From: Enterobacteriaceae bacterium
Lineage (GTDB): Bacteria; Pseudomonadota; Gammaproteobacteria; Enterobacterales; Enterobacteriaceae
Length of the DNA: 64,000 nt
NCBI GenBank assembly: GCA_902363335.1
Contig: CABIZV010000008.1
Coordinates: forward strand, 1-64,000
Direction of reading: 5' to 3'
Shown: in pieces, positions 45,437 through 54,704 of the stretch
How the letters are laid out: the number at the start of each line of letters is the position of its first letter
Position numbering within the stretch: the first letter of the stretch is position 1
Position numbers and translations under genes: made by a program
Notes under the pieces: generated by a model
Told to the model about the DNA's origin: nothing
Databases searched by the model: none
Seen by the model: the letters and a program-made list of their open reading frames with translations, nothing else

Positions 45437-45865
45437 ATGAAAACTTTTACAGCTAAACCAGAAACCGTAAAACGCGACTGGTATGTTGTCGACGCGACCG
45501 GTAAAACTCTGGGCCGTCTGGCTTCCGAACTGGCTCTGCGCCTGCGCGGTAAGCATAAAGCGGAATACACTCCGCACGTAGATACCGGTGATTACATCAT
45601 CGTTCTGAACGCTGATAAAGTTGCTGTAACCGGCAACAAGCGTACTGACAAAGTGTACTATCGTCACACTGGCTACGTCGGTGGTCTTAAAGAAGCGACC
45701 TTTGAAGAGATGATTGCTCGCCATCCTGAGCGTGTGATTGAAATCGCGGTTAAAGGCATGCTGCCAAAAGGCCCGCTGGGTCGTGCAATGTACCGTAAAC
45801 TGAAAGTTTACGCGGGCAATGAGCACAACCACGCGGCACAGCAACCGCAAGTTCTTGACATCTAA
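45437..45865 (+). CDS. rplM: 50S ribosomal protein L13
   Basis: L13 binds early to 23S rRNA and is needed for large-subunit assembly. The 142 residues match E. coli, with the signature MLPKGPLGRAMYRKLKVYAG near the C-terminus. ATG 45437 gives the family start MKTFTAKPETV. In E. coli L13 represses its own rplM-rpsI transcript through the leader. rpsI follows after 15 nt. Confidence 0.98.
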   Translation: MKTFTAKPETVKRDWYVVDATGKTLGRLASELALRLRGKHKAEYTPHVDTGDYIIVLNADKVAVTGNKRTDKVYYRHTGYVGGLKEATFEEMIARHPERVIEIAVKGMLPKGPLGRAMYRKLKVYAGNEHNHAAQQPQVLDI

Positions 45866-45880
45866 TCGGGATTATAGGCA

Positions 45881-46273
45881 ATGGCTGAAAATCAATACTA
45901 CGGCACTGGTCGCCGCAAAAGTTCTGCAGCTCGCGTTTTCATCAAACCGGGCAGCGGTAAAATCGTAATCAACCAACGTTCTCTGGAACAGTACTTCGGT
46001 CGTGAAACTGCCCGCATGGTAGTTCGTCAGCCGCTGGAACTGGTCGACATGGTTGAGAAACTGGATCTGTACATCACTGTTAAAGGTGGTGGTATCTCTG
46101 GTCAGGCTGGTGCGATCCGTCACGGTATCACCCGCGCTCTGATGGAGTACGACGAATCCCTGCGTGGCGAACTGCGTAAAGCTGGCTTCGTTACCCGTGA
46201 TGCTCGTCAGGTTGAACGTAAGAAAGTCGGTCTGCGTAAAGCACGTCGTCGTCCACAGTTCTCCAAACGTTAA
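45881..46273 (+). CDS. rpsI: 30S ribosomal protein S9
   Basis: S9 is a small-subunit protein whose C-terminal tail touches the P-site tRNA. The 130 residues end in the conserved basic RKARRRPQFSKR. The N-terminal MAENQYYGTGRRKSSAARVF is typical. It completes the rplM-rpsI operon and is followed by a strong terminator. Confidence 0.98.
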   Translation: MAENQYYGTGRRKSSAARVFIKPGSGKIVINQRSLEQYFGRETARMVVRQPLELVDMVEKLDLYITVKGGGISGQAGAIRHGITRALMEYDESLRGELRKAGFVTRDARQVERKKVGLRKARRRPQFSKR

Positions 46274-46305
46274 TTGCTTTCTGCTTACGCAGACAACAAT
46301 TTGCG

Positions 46306-46332
46306 AAAAAACCCGCTTCGGCGGGTTTTTTT
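46306..46332 (+). terminator. terminator after rpsI
   Basis: AAAAACCCGC-TTCG-GCGGGTTTTTTT is a classical intrinsic terminator, 32 nt after the rpsI stop. The 46333-46567 gap that follows is the sspA promoter region, with no gene seen. Confidence 0.96.
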
Positions 46333-46567
46333 ATGCCCGTAGAATGGGGCGAAACAGTTCTTTTTCGGCTTTTCCAGCATCGTCTCACCACAAGCCATTC
46401 AAAATCTGGTAGACTATCATCCAATTTTCTGCCCAATTGCGCGCGATTGTTCATTTTTTGTTGAGTTTATGAACGAGAATGCCGTCTAACGTGCAGAGGC
46501 TTATCATCTGGCTGGCCGCCGTTGTGGCTGGTAGCAGTACAAATTCTGATTACACCTGGAGGTTTTC

Positions 46568-47206
46568 ATGGCTGTCGCTGCCAACAAACGTTCGGTAATG
46601 ACGCTGTTTTCTGGTCCTACTGACATCTATAGCCATCAGGTCCGCATTGTGCTGGCCGAGAAAGGTGTTAGTTTTGAAATCGAACTCGTGGAAAAGGACA
46701 ATCCACCGCAGGATCTGATTGACCTCAACCCGAATCAAAGCGTTCCGACACTGGTCGATCGCGAGCTGACCCTTTGGGAATCTCGCATCATTATGGAATA
46801 TCTGGATGAGCGTTTCCCTCATCCGCCGCTGATGCCGGTTTATCCGGTTGCACGTGGTGAAAGCCGCCTGTACATGCACCGTATCGAAAAAGACTGGTAC
46901 TCACTGATGCATACGGTGATGACGGGTTCTGCCGCTCAGGCTGATGCTGCACGTAAGCAGCTGCGCGAAGAGCTGCTGGCGATTGCGCCAGTCTTCACTC
47001 AGAAGCCGTTCTTCCTGAGCGATGAGTTCAGCATCGTTGACTGCTACCTGGCTCCACTGCTGTGGCGTCTGCCGGTCATGGGTATTGAGCTGGTTGGCGC
47101 TGGCGCTAAAGAGCTGAAAGGTTATATGACCCGCGTCTTCGAGCGTGATTCATTCCTCGCGTCCTTAACGGAACCTGAGCGCGAAATGCGCCTTGGCCGG
47201 GGTTAA
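46568..47206 (+). CDS. sspA: stringent starvation protein A
   Basis: SspA is an RNA-polymerase-associated GST-fold protein. It lowers H-NS in stationary phase and is required for phage P1 late transcription. The 212 residues match E. coli in length, with the thioredoxin-like domain (about 10-88, SVPTLVDRELTLWESRIIMEY) and a helical domain. GGAGG precedes the ATG. It forms an operon with sspB, which starts 4 nt after it. Confidence 0.97.
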   Translation: MAVAANKRSVMTLFSGPTDIYSHQVRIVLAEKGVSFEIELVEKDNPPQDLIDLNPNQSVPTLVDRELTLWESRIIMEYLDERFPHPPLMPVYPVARGESRLYMHRIEKDWYSLMHTVMTGSAAQADAARKQLREELLAIAPVFTQKPFFLSDEFSIVDCYLAPLLWRLPVMGIELVGAGAKELKGYMTRVFERDSFLASLTEPEREMRLGRG

Positions 47207-47210
47207 TTCA

Positions 47211-47708
47211 ATGGACGTTTCACAGCTTTCTCCGCGTCGTCCATACCTGCTTCGTGCGTTTTATGAGTGGCTGCTGGATAACCAACTGACGCCACACCTG
47301 GTGGTGGACGTCATGCAGCCAGGCATAAACGTACCGATGGAGTACGCACGTGATGGCCAGATCGTATTGAATATCGCGCCGCGCGCGGTAGGCAACCTTG
47401 AACTGTCCAACGAAGAGGTGCGTTTTAATGCGCGCTTTGGCGGCGTACCGCGTCAGGTTTCCGTACCGCTGGCTGCTGTGTTGGCTATCTATGCGCGCGA
47501 GAACGGTGCCGGAACCATGTTTGAAGCTGAAGCAGCCTACGACGAAGATGCTGCTGGCTTCAACGATGATGCTGTGGAAGAGAGTGGTAACGAAACGGTG
47601 ATGTCTATCATTGATGGTGATAAGCCTGATAGCGATGACGATACCGATCCCGACGACACTCCGCCACCGCCACGCGGTGGTCGCCCGGCGTTACGTGTAG
47701 TGAAATAA
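47211..47708 (+). CDS. sspB: ClpXP adaptor SspB
   Basis: SspB delivers ssrA-tagged proteins to the ClpXP protease. Its 165 residues equal the E. coli length. A folded tag-binding domain (about 1-110) is followed by an acidic flexible linker and the C-terminal ClpX-binding peptide RGGRPALRVVK. ATG 47211 gives the family start MDVSQLSPRRPYLLRAFYEW; an earlier in-frame ATG at 47193 lies within sspA. Confidence 0.97.
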   Translation: MDVSQLSPRRPYLLRAFYEWLLDNQLTPHLVVDVMQPGINVPMEYARDGQIVLNIAPRAVGNLELSNEEVRFNARFGGVPRQVSVPLAAVLAIYARENGAGTMFEAEAAYDEDAAGFNDDAVEESGNETVMSIIDGDKPDSDDDTDPDDTPPPPRGGRPALRVVK

Positions 47709-47737
47709 AATCAGGCCCTTTAGGGCCTGATTTGTTT
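47708..47737 (+). terminator. terminator after sspB
   Basis: AAATCAGGCCCT and AGGGCCTGATTT form a near-perfect 12-bp stem followed by GTTTT, directly after the sspB stop. It can serve both strands, since the minus-strand side reads into an A/T-rich run as well. Confidence 0.9.
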
Positions 47738-47796
47738 TATAGGGATTAACGCGGTACGCGCGCTTTTCTGCTCAGGCCACTCATCACCTATCCCCG

Positions 47797-48873
47797 TTAA
47801 TTCGCTTTATGGGCTTCAAGCAGGGTTTGCGAGCGAATGAGCTCATCCGCCAGCAGCTTCTCGTCAGGCAACTGCATTTTGTATTCGCTGGTAAGCACTT
47901 TATGAGGTAAACCGGTCAGAGCATAGTGAGCCTCGCCTGCACCTTTTTCCGCGCACAGAATTAAGCCTACGGGCGGATTCTCGCCCGGCATTGTCCAATG
48001 CTCCTGGGCGTAATTCAGATACATGTTCATTTGCCCGGCATCGGCGTAGCTGAATTTGCCGACCTTGAGGTCAACGATGAGCAGGCAGCGTAGGCGGCGG
48101 TGGAAGAACAGCAGGTCGATGCGAAACCAACTATCGTCAATGCGCAATCGACGCTGACGACCCACAAAGGCGAAGTCATCACCGAGTTCCAGCATAAAAT
48201 CCATCAGATGGTTAATCAGCGCTTCTTCGAGGTCGGATTCAGAATACTCGTCCTTCAGATCGAGGAATTCAAGAATGAACGGGTCACGTATTGCTTGTTC
48301 CGGCGTAACCTCAGCGACAGTGGGGGCGGCCTGCTGCAACATAGCTGACTTGTCGTGGGACAATAATGTTCGTTCGTAAAATTGGCTGGTGATTTGCCTG
48401 TCAAGCTGTCGTACTGACCAGCCGTTACGTAACGTCTCTTTCTCGTAAAAGGCGCGGGCATCAGGATTTTTAACCGACAGCAGCCGGACATAGGCTGACC
48501 AGGGAAGCGGGAAGATTTTGGCAAGTTGTGCCAGGCGAGAAGATTCACCAGACACTGTCTGCTGAATTTCAATATGTTGAAAATAAAGATAAAAAGCGCG
48601 TATTTGTCGTAGATTTCCCGTAGAAAAACCGCGTTTATATCGCTGGTTTAAATCGACTGACAAACGTTCAATCAGTTGCGCTCCATAAGCCGCTCGCGCT
48701 TCACCGCCTTGCTCAAATTCGACAATTCGACGGCCAATCTCCCAATAGGTTGCTGTCATAATGGCGTTGATGCTGCGAACCGTTTCTGTCCGGGCGTTAT
48801 CCAATAAATGAATAATACCATCATGGACTTGCTGATAATCCTCAGCATGGTGTGTCGAGGTGAGTGTGTTCAT
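47797..48873 (-). CDS. yhcG: DUF1016 PDDEXK-type nuclease-like protein
   Basis: This 358-residue protein belongs to the YhcG/DUF1016 family, annotated as PDDEXK-superfamily nucleases. An N-terminal helical domain (about 1-165, with the family motif YWEIGRRIVEFEQGG) precedes the nuclease-like domain. There LGDDFAFVGRQRRLRIDDSW and LLIVDLKVGKFSYADAGQMN carry the D...D-x-K residues. ATG 48873 is chosen because AGGGAAG precedes it; an upstream in-frame start at 48945 is weaker. In E. coli the nan genes lie near yhcG; here it faces sspB directly. A defence role is possible but unproven. Confidence 0.85.
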   Translation of the reverse strand: MNTLTSTHHAEDYQQVHDGIIHLLDNARTETVRSINAIMTATYWEIGRRIVEFEQGGEARAAYGAQLIERLSVDLNQRYKRGFSTGNLRQIRAFYLYFQHIEIQQTVSGESSRLAQLAKIFPLPWSAYVRLLSVKNPDARAFYEKETLRNGWSVRQLDRQITSQFYERTLLSHDKSAMLQQAAPTVAEVTPEQAIRDPFILEFLDLKDEYSESDLEEALINHLMDFMLELGDDFAFVGRQRRLRIDDSWFRIDLLFFHRRLRCLLIVDLKVGKFSYADAGQMNMYLNYAQEHWTMPGENPPVGLILCAEKGAGEAHYALTGLPHKVLTSEYKMQLPDEKLLADELIRSQTLLEAHKAN

Positions 48874-48940
48874 GTCTTCCCTGGCGTGATAGTTGCGAAG
48901 TGAAAATATATCGCTATCAATACGCTCGGGGTGTGCTGCC

Positions 48941-49007
48941 GTCAATCCATGACGATTGCATTACATGAACTTACATCAGTATTTGCGAGCCGCTTTCCAG
49001 GAATAGT
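48941..49007 (+). repeat. 67-bp direct repeat, left copy
   Basis: This 67-bp stretch aligns without gaps to 54705-54771 at 53 of 67 positions. Both copies begin GTCAATCCAT and contain CAGTATTTGCG and CAGGAAT. The copies flank the fimbrial cluster in the same orientation. This copy could encode MNLHQYLRAAFQE followed by TAG, which matches the reading of the right copy up to that codon. Confidence 0.7.
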
Positions 49008-49120
49008 AAAGCGCGCGGAGAAGAGCAGAAAGGCTCTCCACCTGGTACGACAACGCGTTGTTTTCAGGAGAAATTAAAAAGTGGTGATTAGAGTTAGGGC
49101 TACTTTACTGATGCGTTAAG

Positions 49121-49148
49121 AAAAAAGCCGGGAGAGTATTACCCGGCT
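49121..49148 (-). terminator. terminator of the fimbrial operon
   Basis: On the minus strand GCCGGG-TAATACTCT-CCCGGC is followed by TTTTTT, 16 nt beyond the last fimbrial gene. This is a clear intrinsic terminator. Confidence 0.92.
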
Positions 49149-49164
49149 AAAGTATTATTATCAA

Positions 49165-49899
49165 TTACAGATAATCGAGATTAAAGGTAACGCTGCCATC
49201 AACTTGTTGCTGATCGGTGAGAGACTGTAGTTTGCTGGAAAGGTAATACCATGATCTCAGCTCAAATGACGCAGAGGTGGTCGCACAAGGTTCGGTCTTA
49301 CCGGATTCTGCGAGCGCGAAATAGACAACGTTAGTACCTGAATTAATGACAGCGTTCGCTGGGCTCAGCATGAATACATTGTTCGCGCCAGCACCGGCAT
49401 CCGGCATTGTTGTCCAGCTGGAAGTGACATCCCGTGGTTTACGAATACGAGTGGTTGAAATGGTTGTGTTACCATTCATGGCACTGCGTGTCTGGGATAG
49501 CCCCATACGATATGCGCCAATTTTTATGCCATCGGTAGTGGTTCCCAGCCCCATAAGAATACCGTCATATGTACTACCATCTAATCCAATTTCTGATGCC
49601 AGAACCGGGGAGTCGCTACGGTTGTCTGTCATTGATATCTGATATTTTAACGGGCTGGTACAGTTAATATTCAGGTTAGTCAGATAGTTATCTTTGACTG
49701 CATATCCCCCGGTGGCCGGGATTTTATCTGTACTGGTGGTACCCAGGTTAACATTCGGTGTGGACAATACGGCGGTACAGGTACCGGTAGAGACCTGGCC
49801 TTTTACCAGCAGAGTTGTAGAAGGCGCAGCCGCCATCGTTAGCCCGGAAAACACCATTGCGCCTGCCAGCAGCGAGTATTTAAACATTCCTGTTTTCAT
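49165..49899 (-). CDS. DUF1120 fimbrial-like subunit, distal
   Basis: This secreted 244-residue protein has a signal peptide (cleaved near MAAA, about residue 24) and the GTCTAVL...CTSPLKYQISMTDNR pattern of DUF1120 proteins (E. coli YhcF type). The paired Cys suggest a disulfide-bonded Ig-like pilin fold. It ends in hydrophobic VTFNLDYL, resembling the donor-strand beta-zipper end recognised by chaperones. It shares GIKIGAYRMG with the preceding gene (GIKIGSYGIK), so the two are paralogues. It may be an adhesin or major subunit; the role is not known. Confidence 0.82.
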   Translation of the reverse strand: MKTGMFKYSLLAGAMVFSGLTMAAAPSTTLLVKGQVSTGTCTAVLSTPNVNLGTTSTDKIPATGGYAVKDNYLTNLNINCTSPLKYQISMTDNRSDSPVLASEIGLDGSTYDGILMGLGTTTDGIKIGAYRMGLSQTRSAMNGNTTISTTRIRKPRDVTSSWTTMPDAGAGANNVFMLSPANAVINSGTNVVYFALAESGKTEPCATTSASFELRSWYYLSSKLQSLTDQQQVDGSVTFNLDYL

Positions 49900-49908
49900 T
49901 TTTTTCCC

Positions 49909-50580
49909 TTACATGTAATCGACGTTGATGGTGGTGTTGCCGTCAAACTCAGCGGTGCTGGTGATGGCCTTCATATCACTGCTAACAGACGGTGTGACCT
50001 GCAGGGTGAAGGTATAGTTCTTCTTAGCAACCGGGGCGGTACCGCCAGCGTCGGTATAGGTGATGTACTGCGGGGTGGTGCCATTATTGATAAAGGTGCC
50101 TGAGGATAAGGCGGTCCAGGTATCAGACTTGGTTTTGCCGGTGCTGCTCAGCAGGCTGCCTGCGGTAGATTCAGCCGTGACCTTGCTGATTTTGATACCG
50201 TAAGAGCCGATTTTGATGCCATCCGCGGTGCCAAGGCCGAAGGCGGTATTGCTGTCGGTGCCTTCGTCTGAGTGGGTGGCGACAGAGTCTTTGCGGTTAT
50301 CAACAAAGCTAATCGCGACACCCTGCGCGGTATCCTGGCAGTCAACGACGGTATCAATGGTTTTCGGGGTCATGGCGTAGGTGCCGCTGGTTGGTAGGGC
50401 GTCAACATGAACGGGGCCGAAATCCAGCGTACCGCCACCGGTCAGGGCGATAGAGCAGGCGGATGGGGTAACAACTCCGCTGATGGTCATGGTGGCGGTG
50501 GTGCCCGCGTGTGTGGCAAATGTCGTTGCCAGCAGAGAGCCTAAAACTCCTGTGGCAAGTGCCAGTTTTTTGAATTGCAT
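49909..50580 (-). CDS. DUF1120 fimbrial-like subunit, proximal
   Basis: This 223-residue secreted protein starts MQFKKLALATGVLGSLLA with a signal peptide cleaved near residue 25 (THA). A DUF1120 core follows: SACSIALTGGGTLDFGPVHV, VVDCQDTAQGVAISFVDNR and GLGTADGIKIGSYGIKISKV. The end TTINVDYM is the chaperone-recognition strand type. ATG 50580 follows GGAG; an upstream ATG at 50592 is less likely. It is the probable major subunit of this cluster. Confidence 0.83.
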   Translation of the reverse strand: MQFKKLALATGVLGSLLATTFATHAGTTATMTISGVVTPSACSIALTGGGTLDFGPVHVDALPTSGTYAMTPKTIDTVVDCQDTAQGVAISFVDNRKDSVATHSDEGTDSNTAFGLGTADGIKIGSYGIKISKVTAESTAGSLLSSTGKTKSDTWTALSSGTFINNGTTPQYITYTDAGGTAPVAKKNYTFTLQVTPSVSSDMKAITSTAEFDGNTTINVDYM

Positions 50581-50643
50581 AATAAACTCCATTTTAAAAG
50601 ATTACGCTTGTCGATTAATGATTCGTATTATTTGTCGTAATAA

Positions 50644-51210
50644 CTATTCCGACTGTTCAATACGAACCGTTAAATTTCCTTCCAGTGTTGTATCGTTCGC
50701 TAAGTCGCTATACGTGCTTTTTGCCACCCACGGTTCTATATTTATCGTTGCTGTAAAACTTTGTAGCGACACGGTATTTCCGCTGACATCAACAGGTTTT
50801 ATTTTATCCCCCATATAGATTGGCAATGAGGATAGAGGCTCGGTGCTAATATCTTTTCCAGAGACTCTTTTAACAAATAATGTTCCCTCGCTGGAGGCGA
50901 TATTACTTAGTGTTAAAAGGATCTTACCGGTGTCTGAGAATGTCAGGTCGCCGTTGCTGGTCATATTCCCCAGGAATGAAATATCGAAAGTTTCTTTTTG
51001 CGGACAGATAACCGATAACTGTGCCTGTCTTGTATTTAACGCCGCTGCTTGTCCTTTATCCGTGGCGGTAAAATTCAGCGTATCTTTGTGAATCCTTCCG
51101 TAATTTTGGCTGGCTGGCGCGATTTGTACGTTACAGTCGGCATAATCCGCCAGTGCATAACCGTTGGCGCTTAGTCCGAATACCAGCAGCGCGGTAGGTA
51201 GTTTATTCAT
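50644..51210 (-). CDS. fimbrial subunit-like protein after usher
   Basis: This 188-residue secreted protein has a signal peptide (about 1-22, cleaved after ALA). A Cys-containing start CNVQIAPASQNYGRI and a second Cys at LSVICPQKET resemble a pilin with a disulfide bridge. The C-terminal strand GNLTVRIEQSE fits a chaperone-bound beta-zipper. By position after the usher it corresponds to yhcE. ATG 51210 is six bases after GGAG. It is probably a minor pilin or tip component; I cannot name its function. Confidence 0.72.
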   Translation of the reverse strand: MNKLPTALLVFGLSANGYALADYADCNVQIAPASQNYGRIHKDTLNFTATDKGQAAALNTRQAQLSVICPQKETFDISFLGNMTSNGDLTFSDTGKILLTLSNIASSEGTLFVKRVSGKDISTEPLSSLPIYMGDKIKPVDVSGNTVSLQSFTATINIEPWVAKSTYSDLANDTTLEGNLTVRIEQSE

Positions 51211-51221
51211 CATTAACTCCA

Positions 51222-53702
51222 TTATTGCGGTTGGCACGTTGCATCAGCTTTTTGATAAAAACTCTGTTCACTGCCCTGGTCATCCAGCGTGAACTGTACG
51301 CGGCAGCGATGCCCTTGCTGATCGACATTGGCGTAGATATCTGGCGTTGCATCGACATCACTAATAAAGACAAGGCCATCTTCAACCGCAGTGGTTACAT
51401 ACTGGTTTTTGGCATCAACCAGGGTATCGCCTTTTGGAATTGGTTTACCGTCTGGCAGGTGGAGCGTTAGCATCGCACGCCTTACTTTGATGACGCCGAA
51501 ATTAACCTGGGTAACCGAACCGTGTCCCGGCGTCAGTTTTTTAATCCCGTTGTTGATATCGATATTTCCCGGCAGCGTTTCGGTGTTAATTTGCAGAGTA
51601 TTCACTTTGTAGACCGGTGCGGAAGCAGACACTGCCTGGCCCCAGAAATCGGTCCATACCGGGCCTTGCGGTGTAGAAACTTCCACTCCTGAGACGTTGT
51701 CATTCAGCGAGATAACGCTGAACGTGTCTTCTACGGCATACGGTGAGAACGTCACACCGTGGGGATGCGCGACAATGCTCCCGGAAATATTGGCGGAGTA
51801 ATTTTTAAAATCATCGCCAGTTTTCGACGCGTTCAGGTTCAGCGAGGTGTAATGCATGTTGGAACTGATGCCTGCCGCAACGTATTTATCGCTGTCGTCG
51901 TCGCCTTTTTCCGCAGTGACGCTGTAGTTTGTGTTCTGGCTTAATGGGCCGTTGGCCTGTAGGCCATAACGGGTTTTCTCGCCGTCGTCACGCATATAGC
52001 TTTGTACGTTGTTACGGCCGAACGGGATGTTGATGCTGACGTAAAAGGTATCGTCGTCACGGTAGTTATCGTTGTCAGTATCAGGGGTACTTAGCGCATG
52101 CTGCCAGCTGGCGTTTACCGTGGCATATCTAAATGTTTTTCCCCACGTCAGCATTGACTGGCGGGAGTCACCGTCGTTATCAAAGCCTTGAGACTGGGAG
52201 AGAGAAAATGACAGTGAGCCGACATATGCGTGTGACCAGCTTAATGACGTGCTGTAGCTATTTTTCACCCCCGTGACTTTATCTTCATCCTGAAGTGTAT
52301 CCAGCAGCGTGCGGAATCCGGCGGTATTGTGGGTGCCGGACACATTGACGGAGATATCCCAGGGCAGGCGGTAGTTCATACCAAGTTGAAACTGAGTTCC
52401 GGAATGATTGTTGCGCTGATCCCATGCGCCGAGCGTCATACTGTAGAACGACAGTGACTTTGACGGCACAATGTTGGTGCTGGCGGCGAGAGACTGGTAT
52501 TTTTCTGCGGTCATAACCCCGGCGCTAAGGTTGATTGCCTGCGCAACCTGCCAGCCGTTTGATGCTGTTATCATCCACGGTTTGTCATATTGTGTGTCGA
52601 TATCACGCAGCGTACCGGCGGCAAAGGCCCATCCCTGCGGCGTGCGCAGATGCGCACCCGCTAAATTTGCCGCAGGAACCGTAAATTGGCTGGATGAACC
52701 GTTGGTCTCTTTAACCTCGACCAACAAGTCAGTATTGTTGTTGGCGATGGGAACGTCGTTCAGCGTAAATGGTCCGGCTGGCACCAGCGTGGACATGATA
52801 AGAATGCCGTTCTGGCGGATCTCCACACGAGCCTGATCGCTGCGCGCGATACCAGATACTGCAATACCGCTTCCTGAGGCGCTACTTAACGCGGTTTCTG
52901 GCGTAAGCTGTACACCGTTAATGCCGGACAGGCTAAATGGTGTGCTCTGGATGTTAATCGCCCCGGCCTGTAGCGTCTTTTCAATGCCGGTAAAGGTTCG
53001 CTGAACGTAGCCATATAATACGCTGCTGTCTTGTTCACCATTGGAGTCGGTAACAATAACCTGACTGCGTGCCAGCTAGTCCGCAACGTTGAAGCCTGCT
53101 TCAAACGTCCCTTGGTTATAGTCGGAGTTACCGCCGCTATAGCGACTTTGGCTAGTGAACATGTTGTAGTTCAGCAGCGCAGCGGTACCGCCAGTTTGAT
53201 AATTTCTGGGCCTGATACGGTTATCCAGCGCTTCGTTGGGTACGATGAGGGCGATCTGCTCCTGACCTGGATTCAGCTTAATCACCGAACCCGGCCAGGC
53301 CGCGCCATAGTCATAGCAGATGCGTGCATTCGCATTATCTTTATTAGTATTGGCGATAACGTTACCCGGTGTTTTTAATCCCACGAACTCGTTGAACTCT
53401 TCGTCAAAACACGGTTCACCCGATTCATTGAAGTACAGAGAGATCTCTCCTTTTTCATCGCCATTCAGCGTCAGGCTGACTTTTTGCATGCCGGGAGAAA
53501 AACGTGCCCCATGGGCGAAATACTCTGCAACCTCTGGAGAAATCCCGCGATTTTTCAGCGTGGTAATATCGAAGTTGGCAAGATCCCTGTTTTGTGAACT
53601 TGCTCGGTCAGATAATGAGGCTGGAAGTTGCACAGCAAAGGTGAAAGAGGAAAATACAATTATTGGGCACATATATGCACCCAAATAAATTATGTTTTTC
53701 AT
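51222..53702 (-). pseudogene. yhcD: fimbrial outer-membrane usher, split by an amber codon
   Basis: The full frame would encode an usher of 826 residues: signal peptide, periplasmic N-terminal domain, beta-barrel pore with plug, and the Cys-containing C-terminal domain ending ...ATCQPQ. The frame runs unbroken from ATG 53702 to the stop at 51222, except for one TAG at 53078-53076 (codon 209). The next residues, LARSQVIVTDSNGEQDSSVL, continue normal usher sequence in the same frame. It is therefore a single nonsense mutation, not a frameshift. Without suppression only a 208-residue N-terminal fragment is made. The usher pattern resembles that of yhcD-type (beta-clade) clusters. Confidence 0.88.
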
Positions 53703-53768
53703 ATGGCAAATTCCATTTGGACCAGAGCAGAGGTAACGAAATGTGCCCTGAAATAACAGAGCAAAATA

Positions 53769-54467
53769 TTATTGCGTTATGGTGGCTACATAATTCGCAA
53801 CCATGATGCCGAAACGAGAAGCTGGAGATATTTTGATCTGACTATCTACCACGCTTTTTTCCATTTTTATGGTTTCGGTTTCACCCGGCAATAACCATGT
53901 TTTGCTTAACATTCCTTTATTGCCTGATGGCTCGGTCGTAACCTGCTGCGACAGGCGAACAACATAGGCGCTGGGATTATTCACAATGAGCGTATTACCC
54001 GCTTTTTTCCAGACCAACTTATCCCATGGGGTGGCGTAATCGGGTACATTTTTGGGGCGAATAATAACGGGAATTGTTTGGCGAATAGTGGCCGTAATAA
54101 GCTTAGCACCAGCCGGTTTTGCCTGTTGAATACCTTCAAACGAGACACGTTTATATTGCTCAACGGTAAAAGGTGTTTGAACATCCAGCACAAAACGTAC
54201 GCGTTGAGTTTCCCCACCTTCCACACGGACGATAGGTTGTGTTGCAATGAGTTTTGTATTGTTATTGTTTACACCTTTAATATCGGCTATCGTTGTGTAA
54301 AGCAGCGCGGCTTTGTCGTCAGTATTCTTCACGTTCATACTGGCACCATTATCATCGGCATCAATCAGTAATACGGAAAATTCTGGAGTCATGCCGGTTG
54401 CATAAGCTGCTGGAAGGTGAGCTATGCCAAAACAAAGGAATAAAGGGATGATAAATGAGTGTTTCAT
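53769..54467 (-). CDS. yhcA: periplasmic fimbrial chaperone
   Basis: This 232-residue pilus chaperone has a signal peptide (about 1-24, cleaved near AYA) and the two-Ig-domain PapD-like layout. Domain 1 includes VRVEGGETQRVRFVL and RQTIPVIIRPKN, and domain 2 the NNPSAYVVRLSQ stretch. It starts the minus-strand cluster, which continues with the usher after 66 nt. ATG 54467 is preceded by GGAG at good distance; the in-frame ATG at 54482 overlaps that site. In E. coli yhcA also follows gltBDF, although gltF is absent here. Confidence 0.87.
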   Translation of the reverse strand: MKHSFIIPLFLCFGIAHLPAAYATGMTPEFSVLLIDADDNGASMNVKNTDDKAALLYTTIADIKGVNNNNTKLIATQPIVRVEGGETQRVRFVLDVQTPFTVEQYKRVSFEGIQQAKPAGAKLITATIRQTIPVIIRPKNVPDYATPWDKLVWKKAGNTLIVNNPSAYVVRLSQQVTTEPSGNKGMLSKTWLLPGETETIKMEKSVVDSQIKISPASRFGIMVANYVATITQ

Positions 54468-54704
54468 GTTCAGGAACTCCATCGTCCATAATGGTTTTCT
54501 GAATGATATTTAACAATTATGGCTATATAAAATTAATATTAATCAATATCATTTTAAGTTTGGCTATATATATTGTTTGAGTGAATTTAAAGTCGCTGAG
54601 ATATATATCTGAAAGCGTTAAGAATGGCGATGTTAGAAAGACTGTCGGGCCGGCAACGCGGTCTGATTAAGCCGGGTGCTTTGAGCCGTTTTGGATGTCA
54701 TATC

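Noticed and set aside
51222..52826. Independent outer-membrane protein starting at GTG 52826
   Set aside because: The frame upstream is open and usher-like back to the amber codon at 53076, and no ribosome site precedes this GTG. It is the C-terminal part of the split usher.
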